DNA of 64,000 bases from an alpha proteobacterium AAP38 (GCA_001296005.1 LJHR01000022.1:43085-107084); one strand, 5' to 3'; shown: positions 8,948 to 17,743, counted from the stretch's first letter. A program made the numbers and translations. The notes: a model not told the origin generated them from the sequence alone.

Positions 8948-10276
8948 ATGCCACCCCGCAGACAAGCCCCCCGCCGCCCCGCCCAGCGTCCCGCCCCCGA
9001 ACCGCCCACGCGCGGCCCGGTAGAGGTCTCCATCACCCGTGTCGGCGGGCGCGGTGACGGGTTAGCGGAATGGCAGGGCCACCGGCTTTATGTGCCGCAG
9101 ACGCTGGTCGGTGACCGGCTGATGGTGAAGTTCGGGGCCCATCGTGGCGATGGCTGGGAAGGAGTTCCCGTCTCCCTGCTGGAGGAAGGCAAGGGCCGCA
9201 CCGATCCGGCCTGCACCCATTTCGGCAGCTGCGGCGGCTGTGTCGCACAGCATATGGATGATGCGACCTATGAGACATGGAAGCTGGAGGCGCTGACCAC
9301 CGTCCTGTCGCGCTGCGGCCTGCTGGGCGATGGCGTCACGCTGCATCCCGTGGCCCGCACGCCCGTGGGCAGCCGGCGGCGCGCCGTCATGAATGCCGTG
9401 CGCCGGGGCAACCGGGTGTGGCTGGGCTTTAACGAGGCGCATTCCCACCGGCTAGTCGATCTGTCGGACTGTACCGTCCTGGCACCGAAGCTGCTGGCGG
9501 TGGTCGCCCCGCTGCGTGATGCGCTGGCCCCGCTGCTGGCTGATGGTCAATCGATCGATGTAGCGCTGACCCTGCTGGATGACGGGGTGGATCTGGTGCT
9601 GGAAGGTCTGTCGCGGCCCGACCTGCGCACCCTGGAACATCTGACGGACTTCGCGGCTTCCCATGATCTGGCCCGCCTGTCCTGGCGCGCGCGGGAGGGC
9701 CAGCCGGCCGAGCCTATTGCGTTCCGCCGTACGGGCCTGCTGGGCTTCGGTGCCGTCAGCGTTTCCCCCGCGCCCGGCGCCTTCCTTCAGGCCAGCAAGC
9801 AGGGCGAACAGGCCCTGGTCGCGGCTACCCTGGCCGGGGTGGGCGAAGCAGAAATGATCGCCGACCTGTTCGCGGGCAGCGGCACCTTCACCTTCCCCCT
9901 GGCCACCAAGGCCAAGGTGCATGCGGTCGAAGGCGATCCCACGGCCTATAACAGCCTGATGGGCGGGGCGCGGCAGTTGGGCGGCAAGGTGACGGCGGAA
10001 AAGCGCGACCTGTTCCGCGATCCGCTGACCCCCTATGACCTGAACCGGTTCCAGGCCGTCGTGTTCGACCCGCCGCGCGCCGGCGCGCAGGCGCAGGCGG
10101 CAGAGATCGCTGCCTCTACCGTGCCCGCCGTCGTGGGCGTGTCGTGCAACCCCGTCAGCTTCGCGCGTGATGCCGAACTGCTGATCCAGGGTGGCTACCG
10201 CCTGACCGATATCTGGCCCGTGGATCAGTTCCTGTGGTCGGCCCATATGGAACTGGTCGGCTGGTTCCGGCGCTAG
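8948..10276 (+). CDS. TrmA/RumA-family RNA 5-methyluridine methyltransferase (RlmD/RlmC-like)
   Basis: SAM-dependent methyltransferase that methylates C5 of a uridine in rRNA or tRNA. Order of parts: a basic proline-rich tail (1-24), a TRAM RNA-binding domain (about 25-80), Fe-S cluster cysteines Cys89, Cys95, Cys98 and Cys174, then a class-I fold with SAM loop DLFAGSGTFTFPLA (305-318), DPPRAG at 373-378 and the catalytic cysteine Cys399 in GVSCNPVSFARDA. The 442-residue length agrees with RlmD. Which uridine is modified cannot be told from the sequence. It stands alone between its own promoter and a palindromic repeat element. Confidence 0.9.
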   Translation: MPPRRQAPRRPAQRPAPEPPTRGPVEVSITRVGGRGDGLAEWQGHRLYVPQTLVGDRLMVKFGAHRGDGWEGVPVSLLEEGKGRTDPACTHFGSCGGCVAQHMDDATYETWKLEALTTVLSRCGLLGDGVTLHPVARTPVGSRRRAVMNAVRRGNRVWLGFNEAHSHRLVDLSDCTVLAPKLLAVVAPLRDALAPLLADGQSIDVALTLLDDGVDLVLEGLSRPDLRTLEHLTDFAASHDLARLSWRAREGQPAEPIAFRRTGLLGFGAVSVSPAPGAFLQASKQGEQALVAATLAGVGEAEMIADLFAGSGTFTFPLATKAKVHAVEGDPTAYNSLMGGARQLGGKVTAEKRDLFRDPLTPYDLNRFQAVVFDPPRAGAQAQAAEIAASTVPAVVGVSCNPVSFARDAELLIQGGYRLTDIWPVDQFLWSAHMELVGWFRR

Positions 10277-10288
10277 GGTTGCGTCGTT

Positions 10289-10422
10289 CCCTCACCCTCC
10301 CAAGCCTTCCGGCTTGGGCCCCTCCCTCTCCCGCAAGCGGGCGAGGGGCTAAATTTCACCCCTCGCCCACGAACGTGGGAGAGGGAGGGGCCCATTGGTG
10401 GCAGCCAATGGAAGGGTGAGGG
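10289..10422. repeat. Dispersed palindromic intergenic repeat, family A, copy 1
   Basis: A 134-base element that folds almost entirely on itself. Outer arms CCCTCACCC (10289-10297) and GGGTGAGGG (10414-10422) enclose a small hairpin (CAAGCC/GGCTTG) and long inner arms: CCCCTCCCTCTCCC against GGGAGAGGGAGGGG, and GGGCGAGGGG against CCCCTCGCCC. Its first 60 bases are identical to those at 63941-64000, and a diverged copy lies at 24925-25046. All three sit in intergenic gaps after a stop codon. Confidence 0.85.
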
Positions 10423-10446
10423 TAACCCCACCGTCGCAAACAACCC

Positions 10447-11358
10447 TTACGCCGCCTTGTGCCCCTCCCCCTGGGTGCCCAGGGTGAAGACGCGGTCGGT
10501 GGGCAGGACCTCTGTCGGGCCGACGGGCGGCAGCTCACGCAGCCTTGCATAGAGCGGGGTGAAATCCACCGCCGTGGCGTTCATCAGCTGTTCGTAGCTG
10601 TCCAGCACGAAATAGGTCTGCTGATAGTCATCGATCCGGTACTGGGTACGCATCACGCGTTCCAGATCGAAGCCGATGCGATTGGGCGACGGGCTTTCGA
10701 TGCAAAACTGCGTCTCCCCGCGCGATGACAGCATGCCGGCGCCATAGGCGCGCAAGCCGTCCTTGGTGTTGATCAGGCCGAATTCGACCATGTACCAGTA
10801 GAGCCGGGCCAGATGTTCCTGGCCGTTGAGCGCAATGGCCTTGGCCCCGCCGATACCGTAGGCCTGAAGATAATCGGCAAAGACCGGATGGGTCAGCAGC
10901 GGCACATGGCCGAAGAAATCATGGAACACATCCGGCTCAACCAGATAATCCATCTCTTCGGGCTTGCGGATCCAGTTGGTGACCGGGAAGCGCCGGGCAG
11001 CCAGATGTTCAAAGAATTCTCGCTCCGGGATCAGGCCCGGCACCGCCACCAGGGTCCAGCCTGTGGCCTTGTCCAGCACCTCTGACGCGCGGCGGAAATC
11101 CGGGATACCGTTACGCACATCCAGGCGGGTCAAGCCTTCCAGGAATTCCGGGGCGGCATAGCGCGGCAGCAGGGCCGATTGCCGGTCATAAAGCGTCCGC
11201 CACATGGCGTGGTCGGCGCTGGTATAGGCGTCCCAGCCCTGGTCGATGGTGAAGTCAGGCTGTACATGGCTGTAATCGCCGCGCAGCGCCGTGTCGGTCT
11301 TGCCGCTGTCGGTGACGCGCGAGGCAAAGTCGCTGGCGGGCGCGTTGGTCTGGTTCAT
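10447..11358 (-). CDS. phhA: Phenylalanine 4-monooxygenase
   Basis: Pterin-dependent, iron(II) aromatic amino-acid hydroxylase converting phenylalanine to tyrosine. The 2-His-1-Glu iron site is intact: His146 and His151 in HDFFGHVP and Glu192 in YWYMVEFGLI. Other family blocks: RFPVTNWIR and FHDFFGHVPLLTHPVFADY. 303 residues, the typical size of the short bacterial enzyme without the regulatory ACT domain. It lies 147 bases downstream of the Lrp-family gene on the same strand, with hppD divergent beyond, forming a phenylalanine/tyrosine degradation cluster. Confidence 0.95.
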   Translation of the reverse strand: MNQTNAPASDFASRVTDSGKTDTALRGDYSHVQPDFTIDQGWDAYTSADHAMWRTLYDRQSALLPRYAAPEFLEGLTRLDVRNGIPDFRRASEVLDKATGWTLVAVPGLIPEREFFEHLAARRFPVTNWIRKPEEMDYLVEPDVFHDFFGHVPLLTHPVFADYLQAYGIGGAKAIALNGQEHLARLYWYMVEFGLINTKDGLRAYGAGMLSSRGETQFCIESPSPNRIGFDLERVMRTQYRIDDYQQTYFVLDSYEQLMNATAVDFTPLYARLRELPPVGPTEVLPTDRVFTLGTQGEGHKAA

Positions 11359-11505
11359 GGCTTCCTCCCCAAATCATGTGGGAATTGTTGGAAACCATGA
11401 TAGCGCCGGGGCGGGGGCATTTCCTTGCGGATATGCCGTGGTAGTGGGTGTCTTGCGCAATTCCTGTGTCAGATCAGGACGGCCTTGCGCCATATCCTGC
11501 CTTGA

Positions 11506-11982
11506 TCAGGTTGGTTTCGGCAATGGCACGGCGGTGGAGTGCTTGACCACATCCAGCACAAAGCTGGACCGCACCTCCTTCACCCCCTTGATCGACAGAA
11601 GTTTGCGCATCGACAGGTCGGCGAAACTGTCCAGATCCTCCACGATAACCTGCAACAGGTAATCCATGGTGCCGGTCATCACGAAGCAGGAGATCACTTC
11701 GGGCAGCAGCAGGATGCCGCGCCGGAAATCGGCGTCACCTTCGGCATTCTGGTCGATCTTCACCTCCACAAAGGCGACCACACCCATGCCCAGCTTCTTG
11801 CGGTCCAGGATGGCGGTATAGCCCTGGATATAGCCCTGTTCCTCCAGGTCGCGCACCCGGCGCAGACAGGGGCTGGGCGACAATCCCACCTGATCGGCCA
11901 GATCGACATTGGACAGGCGGCCATTGCGCTGCAATGCAGCAAGTATGCGGATATCTGCCGCGTCCAAACCAACGCTGCCCAT
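11506..11982 (-). CDS. Lrp/AsnC-family transcriptional regulator
   Basis: 158-residue feast/famine regulator. N-terminal winged HTH DAADIRILAALQRNGRLSNVDLADQVGLSPSPCLRRVRDLEEQGYI (residues about 5-50), linker strand, then the RAM/ACT-like effector domain with VVAFVEVKIDQNAEG and VISCFVMTGTMDYLLQVIVEDLDSF. The frame continues to 12027, but the ATG at 11982 (MGSVGLDAADIRIL) fits the family. Placed between phhA and the divergent hppD, it probably controls aromatic amino-acid catabolism with phenylalanine or tyrosine as effector; that link is inferred from position. An 8-mer GCGCAATT occurs both in the lrp-phhA gap (11455-11462) and in the hppD side (12007-12014). Confidence 0.92.
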   Translation of the reverse strand: MGSVGLDAADIRILAALQRNGRLSNVDLADQVGLSPSPCLRRVRDLEEQGYIQGYTAILDRKKLGMGVVAFVEVKIDQNAEGDADFRRGILLLPEVISCFVMTGTMDYLLQVIVEDLDSFADLSMRKLLSIKGVKEVRSSFVLDVVKHSTAVPLPKPT

Positions 11983-12124
11983 ATTCTGCCCCTGATTGGT
12001 GGATTGGCGCAATTTCTCACCCAACACTGCCAGATTCCGGGGACAGTTCGCAAGGACATGCCCCGGCCTTCGGCCCTATCATGGAAACAATTCCCCAACC
12101 GATAGATTTTCACAGGAGATCAAG

Positions 12125-13240
12125 ATGGCGGACGGCGGCACAGCGCGCGTGGAAAACGGCCAGATCGTGGGCGATCTGTGGGACAATCCCATGGGCACCG
12201 ACGGCTTTGAATTCGTGGAATATACGGCTGAGGATACGGCGGCGCTGGACAGCCTGTTCACCGTCCTGGGCTTCACCAAGGTGGCCCGCCACCGGTCGAA
12301 GAATGTGACCCTGTATCGCCAGGGCGGCATCAACTTCATCGTCAATGGCGAAAAGGACAGCATGGCGCAGCAGTTTGCGCGCGACCATGGGCCCAGCGCC
12401 TGCGCCATGGCCTTCCGCGTGAAGGATGCCGCGTTTGCCCATCGCCGCGCCCTGGAACTGGGCGCCAAGGATGTGAAGGGTTCTGTCGGCCCGATGGAAC
12501 TGAACATTCCCGCCATCGAAGGCATCGGCGGCAGCCTGATCTATCTGGTGGACCGCCATCGGTCCGCTGCCTCCATCTATGATATCGACTTCGTGCCCGT
12601 TGATGGCGTGGATCAGAACCCGGTCGGCTGTGGTCTGGTGGAGGTTGATCACCTGACCCACAATGTCCATCGCGGCCGCATGGATCATTGGTACGATTTC
12701 TATGCCAAGCTGTTCAGCTTCCGGCAGATCCGCTACTTCGACATCGAAGGCAAGTTGACCGGTCTGAAAAGCCGAGCGCTGACCGCACCCTGCGGCAAGA
12801 TTCGTATTCCGATCAATGAGAGTGCCGGCGTCGAAGGCCGTGTCGACCAGATCGAGGAATATCTGCGCGAATATAAGGGCGAAGGCATCCAGCATATCGC
12901 CCTGTCGACCAACGACATCATCAAGACCTTTGACGCGCTGAAGGCCAACGGCGTCACCTTCATGACGCCGCCGCCCGGCACCTATTATGACATGCTGGAA
13001 GAGCGTCTGCCCGGCCATGGCCAGCCGACGGAAGAGCTGCGGGCCCGTGGCATCCTGCTGGATGGCGCGCCCGGCGGCGGTCTGCTGTTGCAGATCTTCA
13101 CCAGCACGGTGATCGGCCCGATCTTCTTTGAGATCATCCAGCGCAAGGGCGATGACGGCTTCGGCGAGGGCAATTTCCGCGCCCTGTTCGAAAGCATCGA
13201 GCGCGATCAGGTCGAACGCGGCGTGCTGTCGGCCGAGTGA
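12125..13240 (+). CDS. hppD: 4-hydroxyphenylpyruvate dioxygenase
   Basis: Converts 4-hydroxyphenylpyruvate to homogentisate with iron(II), the second step of tyrosine degradation. Two VOC-fold halves; iron ligands His176 (EVDHLTHNV), His257 (GIQHIALST) and Glu336 (FFEIIQRKG). The frame is open from 11996, but the ATG at 12125 has AGGAGA at 12114-12119 and starts the natural N-terminus, giving 371 residues. It is divergent from the Lrp-family gene and followed by a strong terminator. No homogentisate dioxygenase gene is in the window. Confidence 0.95.
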   Translation: MADGGTARVENGQIVGDLWDNPMGTDGFEFVEYTAEDTAALDSLFTVLGFTKVARHRSKNVTLYRQGGINFIVNGEKDSMAQQFARDHGPSACAMAFRVKDAAFAHRRALELGAKDVKGSVGPMELNIPAIEGIGGSLIYLVDRHRSAASIYDIDFVPVDGVDQNPVGCGLVEVDHLTHNVHRGRMDHWYDFYAKLFSFRQIRYFDIEGKLTGLKSRALTAPCGKIRIPINESAGVEGRVDQIEEYLREYKGEGIQHIALSTNDIIKTFDALKANGVTFMTPPPGTYYDMLEERLPGHGQPTEELRARGILLDGAPGGGLLLQIFTSTVIGPIFFEIIQRKGDDGFGEGNFRALFESIERDQVERGVLSAE

Positions 13241-13268
13241 TCGGCCTATAGATAGGGTGCATGGGATG

Positions 13269-13298
13269 AGGGGTGGTCTTCCGGGGCCACCCCTTTTT
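13269..13298 (+). terminator. Rho-independent terminator after hppD
   Basis: Arms AGGGGTGG (13269-13276) and CCACCCCT (13287-13294) with a 10-base loop, then TTTTT and CTTT. It lies 28 bases after the hppD stop. Confidence 0.85.
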
Positions 13299-13318
13299 CT
13301 TTATGCACGGCCCCCGCC

Positions 13319-14106
13319 TCAGTCAAACGCAAACGCATCCATGGCCAGGATGGCCCGGTCGGTACTGCTGTGCAGCAGGCGGGCCGGGATGCCCGGTGTG
13401 GCGGCACCCAGCGCGCTGTAGAGGGGCCAGAGATGTTCGGGCGTGGGGTGGTTGCGCCGCGCCTCTGGTGCCAGCCGGTCCCAGGCCAGAAGATCACCCT
13501 GGCGGCCTTCCAGCAGCGCCTGACGCATCCAGTCGGCAAAGACTGTCACCCCCAGGCGGGCGACGGCACATCGGGGTCCTGGCCCCGGAATTCCATCAGA
13601 TTATGGCTGAAGCTGCCTGATCCCAGGATCAGCACCCCCTCGTCCCGCAGGGGGCGCAGGGCCGCGCCCACGGTGGCGTGGTGGGCGGCGGACAGGTGCG
13701 GCTGTACCGACAGTTGGGTGACGGGGATATCGGCATCGGGCCAGGCGAGGCTGAGCGGCGTCCAAGCGCCGTGGTCCAGCCCACGGTCGGCTACCAGTGC
13801 CGGCTCCAATCCCTGTGCCGCCAGAAGGCCCGCCGCACGTTCCGCCAGGGCCGGCGCACCGGGGGCGGGATACTGCATGGCAAACAGGGCCGGCGGGAAG
13901 CCCCGGAAGTCATGGATGGTCGCGGGACGGGGCGACAGGGACAGGGCGGGCCGTGTCGTCTCCCAATGGGCCGAGACGGCCAGAATGGCCTTTGGCCGCT
14001 CCACCATGCCGCCCAGCCCCTTCAGGAAGCGGTGGGCGGGGGCTTCGGGTTCCAGGGCCAGCATGGGCGAGCCATGGGAGATAAAGATGGAAGGCAATCG
14101 GGCCAT
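13319..14106 (-). pseudogene. Class III extradiol ring-cleavage (4,5-DOPA dioxygenase-like, YgiD family) gene split by a frameshift
   Basis: Two consecutive reading frames together make one full-length DODA/YgiD protein (186 + 76 residues, about the 262 of E. coli YgiD). Part one, 13546-14106, starts [15 protein letters not shown] and carries metal-site histidines His11 and His47 (SAHWETTRP) plus the SGSFSHNL block; it ends ...PSPAWG-stop. Part two, 13319-13549, begins [15 protein letters not shown] and contains the remaining zinc-histidine block RRNHPTPEHLWPL and the usual C-terminus MDAFAFD. The break is at a run of five G (TGGGGGTGA); shifting frame there restores PAWVTVFADW. Either a frameshift mutation, a sequencing error in the G run, or recoding. 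The GTG of part two overlaps the TGA of part one. Because the third metal ligand is in part two, part one alone should be inactive. Confidence 0.8.
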
Positions 14107-14221
14107 CGGGCCACCTGTCTGTCGTGATTGATCGATTGCCCTTCACATGGGCATGGCGGCGGCGGCGGGGAAGCCCGACCTTCGCCGGCGGCGGCGGGTG
14201 ATGCCGCAGGCCAGAAATGCG

Positions 14222-14247
14222 AAAGGCCGGCTTTGCAGCCGGCCCTT
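14222..14247 (-). terminator. Terminator downstream of tRNA-Ile
   Basis: On the minus strand, arms GGCCGGCT and AGCCGGCC (forward 14225-14232 and 14237-14244) with a 4-base loop are followed by TTTC. It lies about 50 bases beyond the tRNA 3' end; a smaller GAAGC/GCTTC hairpin (14257-14270) precedes it. Confidence 0.65.
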
Positions 14248-14294
14248 GTCGCACTGGAAGCTTTCGCTTCAACGATTTCACATCCGGGAGGGGA

Positions 14295-14370
14295 TGGTGG
14301 GCGCGGGTGGAATCGAACCACCGACCTCTCGCTTATCAGGCGAGTGCTCTAACCCCTGAGCTACGCGCCC
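14295..14370 (-). tRNA. tRNA-Ile (anticodon GAT)
   Basis: A full cloverleaf of 76 bases including an encoded CCA (forward TGG at 14295-14297). Acceptor GGGCGCG pairs with CGCGCCC; D arm GCTC/GAGC; anticodon stem CTCGC/GCGAG with loop CTGATAA, so the anticodon is GAT; variable loop AGGTC; T arm GGTGG/CCACC with TTCGATT. It stands alone with its own promoter and terminator; no rRNA genes are near, although tRNA-Ile(GAT) usually lies in the 16S-23S spacer. Confidence 0.95.
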
Positions 14371-14385
14371 CTCTCGTGGAGCGCG

Positions 14386-14414
14386 GTGATAGAGAGCTGC
14401 GGGCCGGGTGTCAA
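14386..14414 (-). promoter_or_regulatory. Predicted sigma70 promoter of tRNA-Ile
   Basis: Minus strand: perfect TTGACA (14409-14414), 17-base spacer, TATCAC (14386-14391), placing transcription start about 8 bases before the tRNA 5' end at 14370. A T-rich stretch lies just upstream of the -35. Confidence 0.75.
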
Positions 14415-14622
14415 GCGCTTTCGTTCGAAAAAAATTCATCGCCCCGTATGTGGTGCCCATCGGATGGCGGGGAGCCTGCGGAAATCCAGGGTCCTGCCCG
14501 GTAGCCGCGTTGCCCCTGCCCCGCACTTGGTGTTACCACTGATGGGATAGTTCGCCGGAGGCCGCAAATGCCTTTCCGGCCATAGGTTTCGGCCTGTACA
14601 GGCGATATTCGGACCAGGGGCG

Positions 14623-16614
14623 GTGCAGGTGGCGGGGAAGGGCTGGCGAACGGCATTGTCGGGGGCGGCGCATGCGGACCGCATGCTGATTCTTGCCCTG
14701 TTGGCCGGCGTCATGCTGGGGGCCGTCCTGTTATGGTCGCATGCCAGCGAGCGTATCCGCGCCTTTGAAACGGCGATGAATGGCCAGATCCGCACCCGCG
14801 CCGGTTCGCTGGATATGCAGATGCGGGTGGCGGTCGGCCATCTGGAGGCGCTGCGTCAGCGCGCCGAATTCTTCTATGCCGAATTTCCCGCGCCCGAGGA
14901 TGTGCCCGCCAGCAGCCTTCTGACCGCGTTCCTGGCCAGCAATCCGCGTGGCGATGCCAGGCAGGGCTATTCCCTGGACCGGCTGCCCCCACCCTATCTG
15001 GTGGATCAGATCGGCAATATCGCGGCCCTGCCGTCCGGCGATATACCCGCCAATCCCGTACTGTCCCGCCCAGACGAGGCCGGATGGCGGCAGGAGGCGG
15101 CCATGGCCGTGCAGCTTCTGCCGCTGATGGCCGTCACGCAGAAGGTGGTGCCGGAGGCGCGGCGGCTGGTCTATGCCTCCCTGTCGGGCATGCTGGCCAT
15201 CCACCCCTGGGTGGAAAGCCGTCAGGCCGATCTGCTGTCGCAGGTGGGCACGCTGCCGGCCTTCGTGAATGCCGCCCCCGCCGCCAATCCGATGGCCGGG
15301 CCTGTCTGGACACTGTCGGGCCGTGAAGGCGATTTCCCCGACAGCGCCATGCTGGCCCTGCCCCTGACCCTGCAGGGGCGCTATGCGGGGGCACTGGGCA
15401 TCGATATCCCCGTCGCCGGCCTGCGTGATGCGCTGGGCGCGGTGCAGCGGGTGGAAAGCATGCTGCTGCTGGTGGATCAGGCGGGCAATGTCATCACCGG
15501 CTCCTCCCGCAATCAGGAAAAGCCGCTGCCCCGCAGCATCATCGACATCCTGCCGTCCGGCGCCAGCCTGGAGGCCGGGCCCGATGGCATGATCAGCCAC
15601 GGCTTCTTCAACAGCCATATTGTGGCGATCCCGTTGAAGCAGGCGCCCTGGCGCGTTGTCTATGTCGCCCCCCCTGGTGCCTCCCTGCTGCCGATCCTCA
15701 CGGATGTACTGATCTCTGTCGCAGGTTTCGTGGCGGCGGTTCTGGTGGTGGTGTTCGTGGCGCGGCGTCTGATGCTGCGGGCGCTGGCCGTGCGCGACAC
15801 GGCCGCCGTGGCGGAACGCGAGGCGCGCGCAGAAGCCGAACGCGCCCTGGCCGACCTGCGCGCCGCCCATGATGAACTGGACTTCCTGAACCGGGAGAAG
15901 ACACGCTTCTTCTCCCTGATCTCGCATGATCTGCGCGGGCCGTTCAATTCCATGCTGGGCATGACCCAGGAACTGGCCGATCACGCGCCAAAGATGAAGC
16001 CGGAAGAGGTGGCGGATTTCGCCCGCACCGTCCATGAAATGGCGCGCAAGGTGTTCGAGCTGCTGGAGAACCTGCTGCAATGGTCGCGGGTGCAGATGTC
16101 GGGCACGCCGTTCGCCCCCACCATCTTCCCCATGCGCGAGGTGGTGAGCGATTCCATCCGCGATGTAGCGTCCGCCGCCCAGGCCAAGGAGATTACCATC
16201 CTGGATGCCGCCGGTGACCGCTGGGTCCTGGCCGACCGCACCATGATCCTGGCGGTGCTGCGCAATCTGATGATGAATGCCGTGAAGTTCAGCCACCAGG
16301 GCGGCGTAGTGCATGTGACCAGCCGCGCCCTGGGCGACCGGCTGGAGGTGGCTGTCACCGATAAGGGGGTCGGCATGGAGCCGGCGCAGCTGGAACTGGC
16401 CCTGCGCGGCGGTCCCAAGGCCAGCCGACCGGGAACGCAGGGCGAAACCGGTACCGGCCTGGGCCTGACGCTGGTCCGCGATCTGGTCCTGCGCCATGGC
16501 GGCGAACTGAAACTGGAAAGCAATCCTGGCCGCGGCACCATCGCCAGCTTCACCATTCCGCTTTCCACCGACCCGGCAGAGACACGGCGCCTGATGCAGC
16601 GCGCGGCGGATTAA
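14623..16614 (+). CDS. Membrane sensor histidine kinase (orphan)
   Basis: 663-residue two-component kinase. One membrane helix near residues 20-40 (MLILALLAGVMLGAVLLW), a large periplasmic sensor region of Cache-like type (about 41-350) and a second helix at about 355-380 (LTDVLISVAGFVAAVLVVVFV). A short coiled coil (REARAEAERALADLRAAHDELDFL) leads to the HisKA domain with the phospho-acceptor His435 in FSLISHDLRGPFNSMLG. The catalytic domain has the N box NLMMNAVKFSHQGG, DKGVGME and GTGLGLTLVRDLV. The start is a GTG at 14623; an ATG at about residue 21 is possible but would cut into the first helix. No response regulator is adjacent, so its partner is unknown. Convergent with the small 16624 gene. 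Confidence 0.9.
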   Translation: MQVAGKGWRTALSGAAHADRMLILALLAGVMLGAVLLWSHASERIRAFETAMNGQIRTRAGSLDMQMRVAVGHLEALRQRAEFFYAEFPAPEDVPASSLLTAFLASNPRGDARQGYSLDRLPPPYLVDQIGNIAALPSGDIPANPVLSRPDEAGWRQEAAMAVQLLPLMAVTQKVVPEARRLVYASLSGMLAIHPWVESRQADLLSQVGTLPAFVNAAPAANPMAGPVWTLSGREGDFPDSAMLALPLTLQGRYAGALGIDIPVAGLRDALGAVQRVESMLLLVDQAGNVITGSSRNQEKPLPRSIIDILPSGASLEAGPDGMISHGFFNSHIVAIPLKQAPWRVVYVAPPGASLLPILTDVLISVAGFVAAVLVVVFVARRLMLRALAVRDTAAVAEREARAEAERALADLRAAHDELDFLNREKTRFFSLISHDLRGPFNSMLGMTQELADHAPKMKPEEVADFARTVHEMARKVFELLENLLQWSRVQMSGTPFAPTIFPMREVVSDSIRDVASAAQAKEITILDAAGDRWVLADRTMILAVLRNLMMNAVKFSHQGGVVHVTSRALGDRLEVAVTDKGVGMEPAQLELALRGGPKASRPGTQGETGTGLGLTLVRDLVLRHGGELKLESNPGRGTIASFTIPLSTDPAETRRLMQRAAD

Positions 16615-16623
16615 CCTTATCGC

Positions 16624-16920
16624 TTAGACGCTTAGGTCCAGCTTGTCGCCGCGTCCGCGCGGGGGCTGCTGGTTGGTGCGGGCCTCCACGGCGGCGGCTT
16701 CATTGTCGAAGGCGCGGCCCACAAAGCTGCTGCCGGTGCCTTCGCGTGCCGCCTCCCCCCGCGCCACGGCGGTGGCGGCGCGGCGGGTCTGGGTTTCGGT
16801 GGGCTTAGCCACCTTTTGTGCCAACAGGCCAGCCGTCGCCAGCGCCGCATTGTTCTGCGGGTTGGTGGGGGCCGGTTGCGCGGTGGGCAGCGGCGGTGCT
16901 GGCTGCGACGGGATGATCAT
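16624..16920 (-). CDS. Small hypothetical protein, Pro/Ala-rich, low complexity
   Basis: 98 residues, not recognised. The first 30 residues are Pro/Ala/Gln-rich (MIIPSQPAPPLPTAQPAP), the middle is Ala/Thr/Arg-rich, and the C-terminus is charged (PPRGRGDKLDLSV). No signal peptide, membrane helix or motif is visible, and the protein is probably largely disordered. The ATG at 16920 is plausible, but no strong ribosome site is visible. It lies 9 bases from the end of the convergent kinase gene and 31 bases downstream of the methyltransferase gene, so it may be the tail of that transcript. Similar small proteins are annotated in related genomes, but I cannot confirm that here. Confidence 0.5.
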   Translation of the reverse strand: MIIPSQPAPPLPTAQPAPTNPQNNAALATAGLLAQKVAKPTETQTRRAATAVARGEAAREGTGSSFVGRAFDNEAAAVEARTNQQPPRGRGDKLDLSV

Positions 16921-16951
16921 GTTTTATCAGATCGCCGCTCCGCCGCCGGAG

Positions 16952-17743
16952 TCAAGAGGCAAGCGCGGATTTTTCCTTAACGGAAATGATCAGCATCGTG
17001 TCCAGGGTGAAGCTGCCATCCGGCTGGATGGCGAAATGCTCCTTCACCTCCGCCGCCGACCCAGCCTGCAAAGACAGAAGGGCCGGGCGATGGCTAGCCG
17101 GGGTGTTGATCCGGTCCACCCAGGACTGGAAACTCAGCGGCAGGCGGAAGGTCTGCGGCACTTGCGGCGTCAGGCCGGCGGCGGACAGCAGCGACCGCCA
17201 TTCGGCCAGGCTGTAGTTGCGCACATGGCTGGGGTCGCGCACCATTTCGATGGTCTGGAGGTAGGTGTCCAGCAAGGGATCGGCAGGCGCGTACACATCC
17301 ATCATCACGCAGATGCCGCCGGGCCGCAGCACGCGTGCCGCCTCGGCCATGGCGGGGGCGACATGGCGCCAGTGATGGGCGCTGTACCGGCTGACCACCA
17401 TGTCGAAGCTGGCATCGGCAAAGGGCAGAACTTCTGCCCGGCCCTGACGGGTGGTGATGTTGGCAAGCCCGCGTTGCGCGGCACCTGCCGCCACCGCCGT
17501 CAGCATGGCATCCGACAGATCATAGGCGGTGACCCGTTCCGCGAAGGGGGCGGCGTGGAAGCTGACATGCCCGCCGCCGCAGCCAAGATCGAGGAAATCC
17601 GCCACAGGTGCGGCCCGCAGCAGCGATTGCAGCGCCGTAAGGTCGGGGCCGGCGGCATGGGTGGGGCTGTTGACATAGGCATCGGCACGGGGACCGAACT
17701 GCTGTGTGACAAGGTCATGCTGGCTGTCGGGCTGGGCATTCAT
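16952..17743 (-). CDS. Class I SAM-dependent methyltransferase (UbiE/Methyltransf_11 type)
   Basis: 263-residue small-molecule methyltransferase. SAM loop FLDLGCGGGHVSFHAAP (motif I), acidic strand VTAYDLS, motif II ADASFDMVVSRYSAHHW and motif III VLRPGGICVMMDVYAP, which is the order seen in UbiE-like enzymes. The frame runs to 17815, but the ATG at 17743 (MNAQPDSQHDLVTQQFG) is the usual family start. The C-terminal third (SWVDRINTPASHR) resembles the type described as SAM-dependent methyltransferases acting on small metabolites; the substrate is unknown. Divergent from the MmyB-type regulator with 82 bases between, so probably regulated by it. Confidence 0.88.
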   Translation of the reverse strand: MNAQPDSQHDLVTQQFGPRADAYVNSPTHAAGPDLTALQSLLRAAPVADFLDLGCGGGHVSFHAAPFAERVTAYDLSDAMLTAVAAGAAQRGLANITTRQGRAEVLPFADASFDMVVSRYSAHHWRHVAPAMAEAARVLRPGGICVMMDVYAPADPLLDTYLQTIEMVRDPSHVRNYSLAEWRSLLSAAGLTPQVPQTFRLPLSFQSWVDRINTPASHRPALLSLQAGSAAEVKEHFAIQPDGSFTLDTMLIISVKEKSALAS

